Counted from the stretch's first letter, positions 14,201 through 22,405 are shown. The stretch: DNA of 23,486 bases from JBBRUG01 sp038247995 (GCA_038247995.1 JBBRUG010000049.1:1-23486); one strand, 5' to 3'. Notes: generated by a model from the letters alone, not told the origin. Program-made: numbers and translations.

Positions 14201-14226
14201 CCCTGCCGCCTGCCGCCTGCCGCCTG
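14201..14226 (+). repeat. Heptamer tandem repeat (CCTGCCG, 3.7 copies)
   Basis: Three exact CCTGCCG units at 14201-14221 followed by CCTGG. It lies in the 226-bp divergent gap between the DUF4058 gene and the histidine kinase, just upstream of the kinase promoter. It is another 7-bp periodic array near the 9375, 11954 and 13261 arrays but with an unrelated unit. Confidence 0.7.
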
Positions 14227-14229
14227 GAT

Positions 14230-14258
14230 TTTACTTTTCACATGCGGATCACTATAAT
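14230..14258 (+). promoter_or_regulatory. Promoter of the histidine kinase operon
   Basis: TTTACT (14230-14235), a 17-bp spacer, and a perfect TATAAT (14253-14258). The transcript would start near 14265, about 42 bases before the kinase ATG. Confidence 0.65.
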
Positions 14259-14306
14259 GCGAGGGAACGCAGGTCAATCCATCTGCCGCAACGTCGCGAG
14301 GAAGCA

Positions 14307-16289
14307 ATGTATGAAGTGCTAACTTCCCAGCCGCCCGATCTTGTCGCGGCGCTCCGCGAAACCTGGCCGATTGTCGCCGAACAACTCGTTGAGCTTGAAC
14401 GTGCCCAAACCGCCGAGGCGCGGATCACCCGCCTGCGCAATATCGGTGCGGCCTGGTATGGTCAAGGCGGCGCGGCAGAGGTGCTCACCGAGTTGGGGCT
14501 TACCCTGGCCGAGCGGCTCCAACTCTCGCAGGGCCTCGTGGTCAGCGAACTGCTGCTCGCTTACGGCGCCGCCCAGGAAGAACAGCGCACCCGCGAATGG
14601 GAAGCCCGCCTCGTCGCCCGCGCCTCCGAGATCGATGGCCTGCACCGGATCATTTCTGCCGCAAACTCGACACTCGACCTCGATACGTCGCTGCAAACCG
14701 TTGTCGAAACCGTCGCCCAGGTCGTCGGCGTTGAGGCTTGTTCGATCTATCTTTACGACAAACACCGCGACGAATTGATCCTACGCGCCACCCGCGGCCT
14801 CAATCGCGCCGCCGTCGGCCAGGTCACTAGTCGGCTTGGTGAGGGCGTCACCGGTTGGTCCGCCCAGCTTGGCCACCCCGTTGCTGTGCGCGATGTGCGC
14901 CATGAGCCGCGCTTTAATGTTGAACCGCAACTTGGCGAAGAACCCTTCCGCTCGATGCTCGCCGTGCCGATTGTGCTCTTCTCCGCTGAGCGTTTCCAGT
15001 TCAGCGCCGATAAGCTCCAGGGCGTGATCAGCGTGCAAACCAGCGGCCCGCGCGAGTTCACCCACGAGGAGATCTCCTTCGTTGAGGTGGCCGCCGGGGA
15101 ACTGGCCTTCTTTATCGCCAATGCCCAACTCTATCAGCAGACCGACGAGCGCCTGCATCAGAAGCTGCGCGAACTCACCACGCTCCAACAGGTTTCCAAG
15201 AGTATCGCCGAGCAGATCGGCCTGCGTGATGTGCTCAACCTGATCAGTGAAAAGGCGGTCGAACTGGCCCAGGCCGACCGGGCGGCGATCTTCCAGATGG
15301 ATGAACACGGCACGCTGCAACTCGTCGCCAGCCACGGCGGCGAGGGCGACGGCGTGCGCGAGTTTATCATCCAGACCGTGCGCGACAGCCGTCCGCTCGC
15401 CGTGATGAACGCCTATCAGGATGCGCGCTTCCCTGAACTCGCCCGCGTGGCCCAGGAAGAAAACTTTCATTCGCTCTTTTGTATGCCGCTGCGCGCCCGC
15501 GAGCGCACCATCGGTGGGATCTGCCTTTATCGCCGTGAGCCGCATCTCTTCGACTACGAGCAGGTGCGCCTGCTGAGCACCTTCGCCGACGAAGCCGCCA
15601 TCGCTGTGGAAAATGCGCGCCTCTACGACGAAAGTCAGCGCGCCCTGGCGATCAAGTCGGCCTTACTCCAGGAGATGCACCATCGCGTGCGCAACAATCT
15701 CCAAACGATCTCGGCCCTCCTGGCCATGCAACTCCGCCGCATCGAGCCGCAGAGCCAGGGCGCCCGCGCATTGCGCGAAAGCGCCGCCCGCATCCAGTCG
15801 ATCGCTGCTATCCACAACCTGCTCTCGCGGGAAGATGTCGGCGTCACCACTGTCAGCGCCATCGCCCGCCAGGTCGTCGATAGCGCCCAGGCTACGCTGG
15901 TGAATTATGATCATCCGGTTAAGTTCCAGGTTATGGGCGACGAGGTTCGGATCGGCTCGCGTGACGCTACCGTGCTCGCGCTGGTGATCAACGAACTGAT
16001 CAGTAACGCGCTCACCCACGGCCTCGCTGCTGAGGGTGGCAGGATCGAAGTCGAGGCGACCCTGGACGCCGACACGATCACCGTCGATGTGCGCGACGAC
16101 GGCCCGCTCCATCCCCCGGCGCCGAAAACCACGCCCAGCAGCGGCCTCGGCTTGCAGATCATTCACACCCTAGTAAACGAAGATCTCGGCGGCGTCTTCG
16201 ACTTGGACATCGACCATACCCAGCGTTGGACCCACGCCCGCGTGCGCTTCCCCCAACGCGCCATTGATCTATCGCGCGATGGGATTTGA
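14307..16289 (+). CDS. Sensor histidine kinase with two GAF domains (HisKA_2 type)
   Basis: About 660 residues, without transmembrane segments, so a cytosolic sensor. Residues 1-105 form a helical region I cannot assign. GAF domain 1 spans about 106-270 (with ACSIYLYDKHRDELILRAT and GVTGWSAQLGHPVAVRDV) and GAF domain 2 about 289-435. The HisKA_2 dimerisation segment follows, with phospho-acceptor H458 or H459 in LLQEMHHRVRNNLQTISALL. The ATPase domain has the N-box VINELISNALTHG, the G1-like VRDDGPLH and the G2-like SSGLGLQIIHTLVNEDLGG. The ATG at 14307 has GAGGAAG upstream and lies after a TATAAT promoter; an in-frame ATG at 14097 would precede that promoter. No response regulator is adjacent. 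The amidase gene starts 15 bases after the stop. Confidence 0.9.
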   Translation: MYEVLTSQPPDLVAALRETWPIVAEQLVELERAQTAEARITRLRNIGAAWYGQGGAAEVLTELGLTLAERLQLSQGLVVSELLLAYGAAQEEQRTREWEARLVARASEIDGLHRIISAANSTLDLDTSLQTVVETVAQVVGVEACSIYLYDKHRDELILRATRGLNRAAVGQVTSRLGEGVTGWSAQLGHPVAVRDVRHEPRFNVEPQLGEEPFRSMLAVPIVLFSAERFQFSADKLQGVISVQTSGPREFTHEEISFVEVAAGELAFFIANAQLYQQTDERLHQKLRELTTLQQVSKSIAEQIGLRDVLNLISEKAVELAQADRAAIFQMDEHGTLQLVASHGGEGDGVREFIIQTVRDSRPLAVMNAYQDARFPELARVAQEENFHSLFCMPLRARERTIGGICLYRREPHLFDYEQVRLLSTFADEAAIAVENARLYDESQRALAIKSALLQEMHHRVRNNLQTISALLAMQLRRIEPQSQGARALRESAARIQSIAAIHNLLSREDVGVTTVSAIARQVVDSAQATLVNYDHPVKFQVMGDEVRIGSRDATVLALVINELISNALTHGLAAEGGRIEVEATLDADTITVDVRDDGPLHPPAPKTTPSSGLGLQIIHTLVNEDLGGVFDLDIDHTQRWTHARVRFPQRAIDLSRDGI

Positions 16290-16304
16290 GGACGAGGTTT
16301 CCCT

Positions 16305-18254
16305 ATGACCGACTTTCCCACCGAGGGTTCGCCGCCATTCATTAATCGCAAACTATCCGTCGCCGAATGGAAGAGCTACGTCGCCAGCTATAACTTCGGG
16401 CGGCTCGCTCCCGCGCGACTCGTGTTGCACCACACCTATCGCCCCGACGAACCGCAGTGGAACGGCCTCACTACGATGCGCGGCATTCAGCGCTTCTACG
16501 CCGGCAAAGGTTGGCGCTCCGGGCCGCATATCTTCACCGGCCCCGACGGGATCTGGCTGGCCACGCCGATGGCGCAGATCGGTATTCACGCCGGCACCGG
16601 CAACGGCTCGCTCAACGCCGGTTGGTACTCGATCGGCCTGGAGATGGTGGGGTACTTCGACACGAAACTGCCGAGCGGCAAGGTCTGGGAGCACGCGGTT
16701 GCCGTCATGGGCGAACTGACGCGCCGTGTGAACATCCCGCCGCGTCAGTTGATCAGCTTCCACCGTGACTACACCAGCGCCAAAAGTTGCCCCGGCTGGG
16801 GGATCACCAAAGAGTGGGTTTGGGCCGCCGTTGAAGCCTACCTGAACAACAGCGCACCGCCCGCCACCCCGCCGCCTGGCCCGATCGGCACGCCCACCCC
16901 CAGCGATGAGCAGTTACTCGAAGCGCTCCTGGAGCAGAGTTTCAGCCGGCGCACCGGCGGCCAGGGCTACAATGCCGACTGGGCCTTCCACCAGTTCACC
17001 GTCGAGAACAGCCTGGGCATGCCGCTTGGCCCCAGCGCACGCCTGGCAGACGGCGGCAAAGAGTACAATTATCAGCCCTTCGCGCGTGATACACTCTTCT
17101 GCGAAATTCCCAACTGGGGCGATGTGCAGCAACTCTCAACCCTGCTCGGCGGCAGCATTCCGCCCAGCGGCCTCGGCCGCGCCCTGCTCAATGCCACCTA
17201 CCAGGCCGGCGGCTCGCCCTTCCGACCCGATTGGGCCTTCCACCAGTTCGCCGTGATCAACCGCCTCGGCCCGCCCGTCGGCAAGAGCGCCGAGATTACG
17301 GTGGACGCGCGGCGTTACGCCTACCAGGCTTTTGCCGTCGATACGCTCTACAACCTGGTGCCGAATTGGAGCGACGTGCAGCTGCTCAGCGGCCTCGCCC
17401 GCGCCGCCGACGCGCCGACGATGCGCCTGCGCGAAACGCTGCTTACCGAGACGTACAAGCAGGCCGGCACTACTTACCGACCCGATTGGGCCTTTCACCA
17501 GCTTGCGCGCACCTTCAACATCGGCGCGCCGCTTTCCAATTCCTACCAGTTCAAGCTCGAACAGAGCAGCTACGCCATGCAGGTCTACGCCCTCGACACG
17601 CTCTATAACCTGGTGCCGAACTGGAGCAGCGTGCGGCGCATGAGTGCTCTGGCGCTCAGCCAGGGTATGCCGGTGCTGGGCGGCGGCGACGCGGTTGTGC
17701 TGGGTGCTGCCCCGAGCGAGGAAGCCCCGCTTGTCGTGCCGGGCGACTTTATTCCCCCCGCCGAAATCGACTACAGCATTGTGCAGTTCACTCCCGCCGC
17801 CCGCGCCTACAGTTCGCGGGAAGGCAGAGCTGTCGATCTGGTCATTCTGCACGGCCTGCCCGGCCCGGAAGCCGAGGCGCTGGCCCAGCTTACCGCCGTC
17901 GATGCGCGCTTCGCCACCCACTACTATGTCAGCAACGCCGGCGTGATCTACCAACTCGTCAACGAGGCCGACGCCGCCTGGCATGCCGGTTTCGGCAGCG
18001 CCGCCGGCACCTGGTACAACCTGAACAAGGTCAGCATCGGTATTACGCTGGAGCGCCCAACCGGCTGGCCGCAGGTGAGCAACGGCAACACCACCGTGCA
18101 GATTCGCGCCCTGCGCGCCCTGCTGCGCCAACTCGCCCAACGCTACCCGCTCACCCCCGACACGCTGCTGCTCTGGACCAGCTTCCTCGGCAGCGACGCC
18201 GGGACGCTCGACGGCTTGCCCCTCGATGTGTTGGCCGAGGTGTTGGAGCCATGA
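16305..18254 (+). CDS. Peptidoglycan amidase-like protein with two amidase domains and three internal repeats
   Basis: 649 residues. The N-terminal amidase_2/PGRP-like domain (about 20-180) has LVLHHTYRP (H42/H43), GIHAGTGNGSLNAGWYSIGL and FHRDYTSAKSCPGW (H153, C162), which supply the expected zinc ligands of an N-acetylmuramoyl-L-alanine amidase. A Pro-rich linker (184-200) leads to three repeats of about 85 residues, marked by DWAFHQ at 225, 309 and 394 and each ending in a PNW-type motif such as DTLYNLVPNWSDV. A second amidase-like domain (about 510-649) keeps VILHGLPG and ATHYYVSNAGVIYQL but has LLLWTSFLGSDAG where the second zinc His is expected, so it is probably inactive. No signal peptide or membrane segment is seen, which is odd for a wall enzyme. 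It sits between the kinase (15-bp gap) and the acyltransferase (ATGA overlap). Confidence 0.85.
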   Translation: MTDFPTEGSPPFINRKLSVAEWKSYVASYNFGRLAPARLVLHHTYRPDEPQWNGLTTMRGIQRFYAGKGWRSGPHIFTGPDGIWLATPMAQIGIHAGTGNGSLNAGWYSIGLEMVGYFDTKLPSGKVWEHAVAVMGELTRRVNIPPRQLISFHRDYTSAKSCPGWGITKEWVWAAVEAYLNNSAPPATPPPGPIGTPTPSDEQLLEALLEQSFSRRTGGQGYNADWAFHQFTVENSLGMPLGPSARLADGGKEYNYQPFARDTLFCEIPNWGDVQQLSTLLGGSIPPSGLGRALLNATYQAGGSPFRPDWAFHQFAVINRLGPPVGKSAEITVDARRYAYQAFAVDTLYNLVPNWSDVQLLSGLARAADAPTMRLRETLLTETYKQAGTTYRPDWAFHQLARTFNIGAPLSNSYQFKLEQSSYAMQVYALDTLYNLVPNWSSVRRMSALALSQGMPVLGGGDAVVLGAAPSEEAPLVVPGDFIPPAEIDYSIVQFTPAARAYSSREGRAVDLVILHGLPGPEAEALAQLTAVDARFATHYYVSNAGVIYQLVNEADAAWHAGFGSAAGTWYNLNKVSIGITLERPTGWPQVSNGNTTVQIRALRALLRQLAQRYPLTPDTLLLWTSFLGSDAGTLDGLPLDVLAEVLEP

Positions 18255-19066
18255 TCACGCGCGCCGATCTGCCGACGGCCACACCGCTCGCGAGCGCGGC
18301 GGAGGCCAACCCACAGCCCAGGATCCCTGCGGCGAAGAATTTCATCCTCGACGAACTGCTCTACCGGCTGTTTGCGCGCTGGTCGCTCTGGAGCAGCTTC
18401 GACCGGGTCTGGCTACAAACCATCGGCCCGCTGCCCGACCCGCGCAACGGCCCGCTGATCCTCTACCTCAACCACTCCGGCTGGTGGGACGGCTACATGA
18501 TGTATGTCATCCACCGCGTCGTGCTGAGTGGGCGCTTCGACAGCCACCTGCTGATGGAAGAGAAGCAGTTGCGCGCCTACCGCTTCTTCACCTGGTCGGG
18601 CGCGTTCAGCATCGACCGCCGCGACCCCGAGGATGCCCGGCGCTCACAGCAATACGCCGCGAACCTGCTGCGAGCGCGGCGTAATCGGGCGCTCTTTATG
18701 TTCCCGCAAGGCAAAATTGTCCCCAACGATCAACGGCCGCTTGTACTCTACCCCGGCATTGCGCGCATTCTCGCCCAGGCCGGCCCGGTGCAACTCTGCC
18801 CGGTGGCGCTACGCTACGAATTCCTCGGCCAGCAATGGCCGCACGCCTTCATCCGCATCGGCGCGCCGCATCACATCACGAACCCCAACGACAGCGACCC
18901 CATTATGGCCGAACTTACTACGCAGCTTACCACTGCGGTGGATGCCCTACGCGACGACGTGATCAACGGTCGCATGGATCGCTTCCGCCCGCTGCTGCAT
19001 GGCCGTCGCGGCATCGATAAAACCTTCGACGTCTTCCTGCGCATGCTGCCCCGGCGGAATGGATAA
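18251..19066 (+). CDS. PlsC-like 1-acyl-glycerol-3-phosphate acyltransferase family protein
   Basis: 271 residues. The HX4D catalytic motif is NHSGWWDG (H75, D80). The second conserved block is FMFPQGKIVPND at about 149-160, a variant of the usual FPEG motif. VALRYEFLG and IRIGAPHHI follow as in this superfamily. Members move acyl groups to glycerophospholipids, but this variant group also includes enzymes for carotenoid glycosides and other lipids, so the acceptor is open. No strong transmembrane helix is visible, so it may be peripheral. The ATG at 18251 overlaps the amidase stop (ATGA), showing a kinase-amidase-acyltransferase operon. Confidence 0.85.
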   Translation: MITRADLPTATPLASAAEANPQPRIPAAKNFILDELLYRLFARWSLWSSFDRVWLQTIGPLPDPRNGPLILYLNHSGWWDGYMMYVIHRVVLSGRFDSHLLMEEKQLRAYRFFTWSGAFSIDRRDPEDARRSQQYAANLLRARRNRALFMFPQGKIVPNDQRPLVLYPGIARILAQAGPVQLCPVALRYEFLGQQWPHAFIRIGAPHHITNPNDSDPIMAELTTQLTTAVDALRDDVINGRMDRFRPLLHGRRGIDKTFDVFLRMLPRRNG

Positions 19067-19067
19067 C

Positions 19068-19090
19068 CCGCGGCCCAGTTCGCGGTTCTT
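19068..19090 (+). terminator. Weak intrinsic terminator candidate
   Basis: CCGCG (19068-19072) pairs with CGCGG (19081-19085) and is followed by TTCTT, just after the acyltransferase stop. The stem is only five pairs and the T-run is broken, so efficiency is doubtful. Confidence 0.3.
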
Positions 19091-19124
19091 GTGAAGCCAT
19101 TAACAATCTTCTAACGGGAAGCTC

Positions 19125-19153
19125 TAAACACCATTGAACGGGTGTGCTATACT
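19125..19153 (+). promoter_or_regulatory. Promoter placing the transcript start at or next to the ATPase ATG
   Basis: TAAACA (19125-19130), a 17-bp spacer, and extended -10 TGC-TATACT (-10 at 19148-19153). Seven bases separate the -10 from the ATG at 19161, and no Shine-Dalgarno fits between them, which indicates a leaderless mRNA. Confidence 0.65.
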
Positions 19154-19160
19154 GAGATCA

Positions 19161-20327
19161 ATGGTTCTTCAACAAACATCCGTAGCCGATATTGAGCGTC
19201 TGGTTGAAGTCTTGCCGCCTGATGTGCAGGCCCTGATCAGCCAGGACGATGTCCCGAATCGCTTACTCGAAGTCGTGCTTGATCTGGGGCGTTTGCCCGC
19301 CGCCCGCTTTGTCGATGGCGAGCGGGATCTCGGCGCGCAAGAGGTCACCGCCGCCGATCTGGCCTATGTTGTGGCGCGCCTGGGTGATTTTGGCGACGAC
19401 AACCGCGCCGGCATTACGCGCACCCTGCACCGGATCTCGGCGATCCGCAATCGGAAAGGCGAAATCATTGGCCTGACCTGTCGGGTCGGCCGGGCTGTGC
19501 AGGGCACCCTGGCGATTATTCACGACCTGATTGTGGATGGCAAGAGTGTATTGCTGCTGGGGCGCCCCGGCGTCGGCAAGACAACCCTGTTGCGCGAAGC
19601 CGCCCGCATTCTGGCCGAAGAAACGCGCAAGCGGGTTGTGATTGTCGACACCTCGAACGAAATTGCCGGCGACGGCGACGTGCCGCATCCGGGTATTGGG
19701 CGCGCCCGGCGTATGCAGGTGCCGTACGTTCATGCCCAACACGCAGTGATGATCGAAGCTGTCGAAAACCATATGCCCGAGGTGGTGGTGATCGACGAGA
19801 TCGGCACCGAGGCGGAGGCCGGCGCAGCGCGGACGATTGCAGAGCGCGGCGTGCAACTGATTGGCACCGCCCACGGGATGACGCTGGCAAACCTGATGCT
19901 AAACCCGACGCTTTCCGATCTGGTCGGCGGCATTCAGTCGGTAACGCTGGGCGACGAAGAGGCCCGCCGCCGTGGTACGCAGAAAACCGTGCTTGAGCGC
20001 AAGGCGCCGCCAACCTTTAATGTGCTGATCGAACTTGTCGGGCGCGATGAGGTTGTTGTGTATCCGGATGTTGCCGGCGCTGTCGATGCCCTCCTGCGCG
20101 ACGCAGCGCCGCCCTGCGAGCGGCGGATCCGCCAGGCCGACGGGCAGATTGTAGCGGAAGCTGTGCAGGCGGAGCAACAGGCATTGCGCGGCCGCGAGAC
20201 CGGCAGCCAGCCGTGGGATGTCGTGGGCCATTCATTCTGGTGGCGCAACGATCAGCCACCGGAACCGCGCAAAGGGAAGAACCGCAAAGGCCAGCGCGGC
20301 CCTGGGCGGTATCGCGGGGTCGTTTAG
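19161..20327 (+). CDS. SpoIIIAA/Ycf45-like AAA ATPase
   Basis: 388 residues. The ATPase core resembles sporulation protein SpoIIIAA and plastid/cyanobacterial Ycf45. Walker A is GRPGVGKTTLLRE at about 134-146, EIAGDGDVPHPGIGRARRMQ follows, Walker B is VVVIDEIGTEAEA at about 209-221, and GTAHGMTLANLMLNPTL is the sensor region. Many homologues carry a C-terminal R3H nucleic-acid-binding domain; here the protein ends instead in a basic, low-complexity tail (KGKNRKGQRGPGRYR) and no R3H motif is apparent. The ATG at 19161 is chosen because it lies seven bases after a good -10 box; a TTG at 19134 would lie within the promoter. The stop converges with the pseudogene on the other strand, overlapping by a few bases. 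The cellular role in non-sporulating bacteria is unknown. Confidence 0.85.
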   Translation: MVLQQTSVADIERLVEVLPPDVQALISQDDVPNRLLEVVLDLGRLPAARFVDGERDLGAQEVTAADLAYVVARLGDFGDDNRAGITRTLHRISAIRNRKGEIIGLTCRVGRAVQGTLAIIHDLIVDGKSVLLLGRPGVGKTTLLREAARILAEETRKRVVIVDTSNEIAGDGDVPHPGIGRARRMQVPYVHAQHAVMIEAVENHMPEVVVIDEIGTEAEAGAARTIAERGVQLIGTAHGMTLANLMLNPTLSDLVGGIQSVTLGDEEARRRGTQKTVLERKAPPTFNVLIELVGRDEVVVYPDVAGAVDALLRDAAPPCERRIRQADGQIVAEAVQAEQQALRGRETGSQPWDVVGHSFWWRNDQPPEPRKGKNRKGQRGPGRYRGVV

Positions 20328-21403
20328 CGAATTTCCGCTTCGTTATCGGGTAAGCACTGGTCAATGGCTGCAAGCAGCGGCAAACCGACCCGAAATGTGC
20401 TGCCGACGCCTTCAACACTTTCGAGCGCGATATAGCCTGCATGGCGCTCGAAGATGTTTTGGACAATTGCCCTGATCGACCACTTCCAGCACGGCTTCCT
20501 CAGCAGTTTGCCGTAGGCGCATCTGCACCATTTCTCGCGGCGGGCTATATTTCACGGCGTTACTCAAGAGAAGAGGTTTGGACGAGCGCGTACCATCGCC
20601 CATCTGGATAAACCGACCGGCGTGCTCCGAGAGATGGACAGGCTCGTTGGCTGCATTCACAATGACCGAGGCCGACCGATGGCGCTGGAGCAAATGCATA
20701 TGCACCTTGTCGAAGGCCGTTGATGCCGCCGGTAGGGGTGTCGACGCTGCCGGGGCCTGAGCCGGCTTGTGGGGAACTTGCGCCGGCCCAACCGGCGTTG
20801 GCCGATTTATCGGCGCAAAGGACCTAGCCCGAAACAGATTAAAGAACCGGCGTAGCCGCGCCGGAGCAACATCGATCATAATCGATGCCGGGTAGCAGCT
20901 CGCGTGCGCAACCTGAAGCGCGGCTTCATTGACATCGCTGGCGAACATCTGAATGCCGGGCGGCTCGGCCAACGTGGCGGCATGTTCGAGCAACAGCATG
21001 GCGAGCGAGTAAGCTTCTTCGCCGCTGGCGCAACCGGCAACCCAGACCCGGAGTGTATCCTCGGCCGTCTTTCCGGCAAAAAGTAACGGCACAACTGTGC
21101 GCGCCAGGGCGTCATAGGTTGTATGATTGCGAAAGAAGCAGGTAACGCTCACCAGCAGATCATCGCGCAGCAGGTGCGCCTCGGCGTGGTGAAGCTGCAG
21201 ATACGCGTTATAGGCCGGCAGATCAGGTTGGATCGTCACCAACATACGGCGTTCAATCCGCCGCAGCACCACCTGGCGTTCGTACTGCGTAAAATCGTAG
21301 CCGGTACGGGTGTGTACGGTAGCCAGGATCGCGCACAGCGTTTTCTCAACCACCCGCTGTTCATCCACTAACGCCGGATGCGGCGCTGATGCATGGGCGA
21401 CAT
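20324..21403 (-). pseudogene. Decayed CheR methyltransferase-PAS-histidine kinase hybrid
   Basis: Pieces of a long CheR-PAS-kinase protein occur in order. The CheR N-terminus includes HTRTGYDFTQYERQVVLRRI, DLLVSVTCFFRN, the SAM motif RVWVAGCASGEEAYSLAMLL and PARLRRFF. The second CheR half, with its NLL and DPPFS motifs, is missing. A relic of the following linker/PAS (LLQRHRSASVIVNAANEP) comes next, then a jump to a kinase ATPase N-box (LLSNAVKYSPP) and VLEVVDQG. In another frame (about 20440-20324) the ATPase end is seen: AIVQNIFERHAGYIALES and GSTFRVGLPL. An ATG at 21403 with AAGGA upstream starts MSPMHQRRIRR but stops at 21368, one frame away from CheR; GTG at 21368 is the only nearby in-frame start. 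At least two frameshifts and three deletions make function unlikely. Confidence 0.8.
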
Positions 21404-21408
21404 TCCTG

Positions 21409-22134
21409 TTAGTCCTTGGGGCGTGATGATTCGTCGGGTTGCGGATACGTATTACCGTGCGGGTAGGCCGTATTGCCAAGCGCATTACCGGCCAGGGTTG
21501 CCGGGTCTTCCCCAATTGCTTGCCGACCACTGCCCGCCTCGAAAGAGCTATTCGGCGCTTCCGAAACCTGGCCATTCTGCTCAGGCGGTCGCGCCAGCAC
21601 GTCGATCAACGCCTGGGTAAAGGCCGGTAGATCGTCGGGGTTCCGACTGGTAATCAGTTTATCGTCGATCACGACCTCGCGATCGACCCAGTGTGCGCCC
21701 GCGTTCTCCAGATCGACTTGCAACGAGGGGTAGGATGTCATCTCTCGCCCGCGCACAGCCTCGGCATTGATCAGCGTCCAAGGGCCATGGCAGATCGCCG
21801 CGATCGGTTTTCCGAGATCAACAAAAGCTCGTACAAACGCAACCGCCCGCGCATCCATGCGCAAGTGATCGGGGCTCATCACGCCGCCCGGCAGCAGCAA
21901 ACCGTCGTAGCGCGTCGGATCGGCATCTGCCAGGCTGGCGTCGGCACTGACGCTTGCGCCCCAGTCGGTATGATTCCAGGCCCGCGCCGTTTCGCCCTTG
22001 GGCACAATCACATCAACTTCGGCGCCTTGCGCTTTGAGTGCATTAACCGGATCGGTGAGTTCAACTTCTTCAAAGCCGTCGGTAACCAGCGCGGCAATCC
22101 GTTTCCCATTTAGAAGCATCTGTTCAGTTGCCAT
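21409..22134 (-). CDS. DJ-1/PfpI family protein (class I amidotransferase-like)
   Basis: 241 residues. The fold starts with KRIAALVTDGFEEVEL (E22/E23) and has the nucleophile elbow AAICHGPWTL with Cys115-His116, the usual catalytic pair. DGLLLPGGVMSPDHLR and the C-terminal GAHWVDREVVIDDKLITSRN also fit PfpI-type proteases, glyoxalase III and deglycases. These are stress-linked cytosolic proteins, and the exact activity cannot be fixed from sequence. The ATG at 22134 has AGGAGG seven bases upstream; an earlier in-frame start at 22260 has no support. The last 55 residues or so are polar and disordered-looking, beyond the usual family end. It is transcribed towards the CheR pseudogene, 5 bp away. 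Confidence 0.9.
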   Translation of the reverse strand: MATEQMLLNGKRIAALVTDGFEEVELTDPVNALKAQGAEVDVIVPKGETARAWNHTDWGASVSADASLADADPTRYDGLLLPGGVMSPDHLRMDARAVAFVRAFVDLGKPIAAICHGPWTLINAEAVRGREMTSYPSLQVDLENAGAHWVDREVVIDDKLITSRNPDDLPAFTQALIDVLARPPEQNGQVSEAPNSSFEAGSGRQAIGEDPATLAGNALGNTAYPHGNTYPQPDESSRPKD

Positions 22135-22405
22135 TCGTAAACCTCCTATAAGCTCTCCTTTATTCGCGCATACGTCACATCTAGCAGTATGCGTGCCATT
22201 ATGAATCCATTGAGTCGGTTGATCGGCCCGGAACAGCCCCCTACGCCGCCGGTTGCCCATGCTGTTTGGGCCAGCATATGTCCTGCAGGGGGCGGTGTAG
22301 AAAATGCGTCAATTCCTGATTGGCACATATATTGCCAGGCCAAGGCTATGCGCAAGACGACCGCCTAATAGATCACCTTGCAGGCGCCCAACCAAGGAGG
22401 ATGGC
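22135..22405. other. Divergent intergenic region with inverted repeats
   Basis: This 271-bp gap separates the PfpI (minus) and BON (plus) genes. CGCATAC (22167-22173) pairs with GTATGCG (22187-22193). CTACGCCGCC (22241-22250) pairs with GGCGGTGTAG (22291-22300), with one G-T pair, and encloses a GCCCA/TGGGC hairpin. Strong ribosome-binding sites lie at both ends. I found no gene or clear -35/-10 pair. Confidence 0.45.

Noticed and set aside
14097..14306. 70-residue N-terminal extension of the histidine kinase
   Set aside because: It would begin upstream of the TATAAT promoter, crosses the CCTGCCG repeat, and the ATG at 14307 has a good ribosome-binding site.
17136..18140. 334-codon open frame on the minus strand opposite the amidase gene
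   Set aside because: No recognisable domain; the plus strand carries two amidase domains and three repeats.
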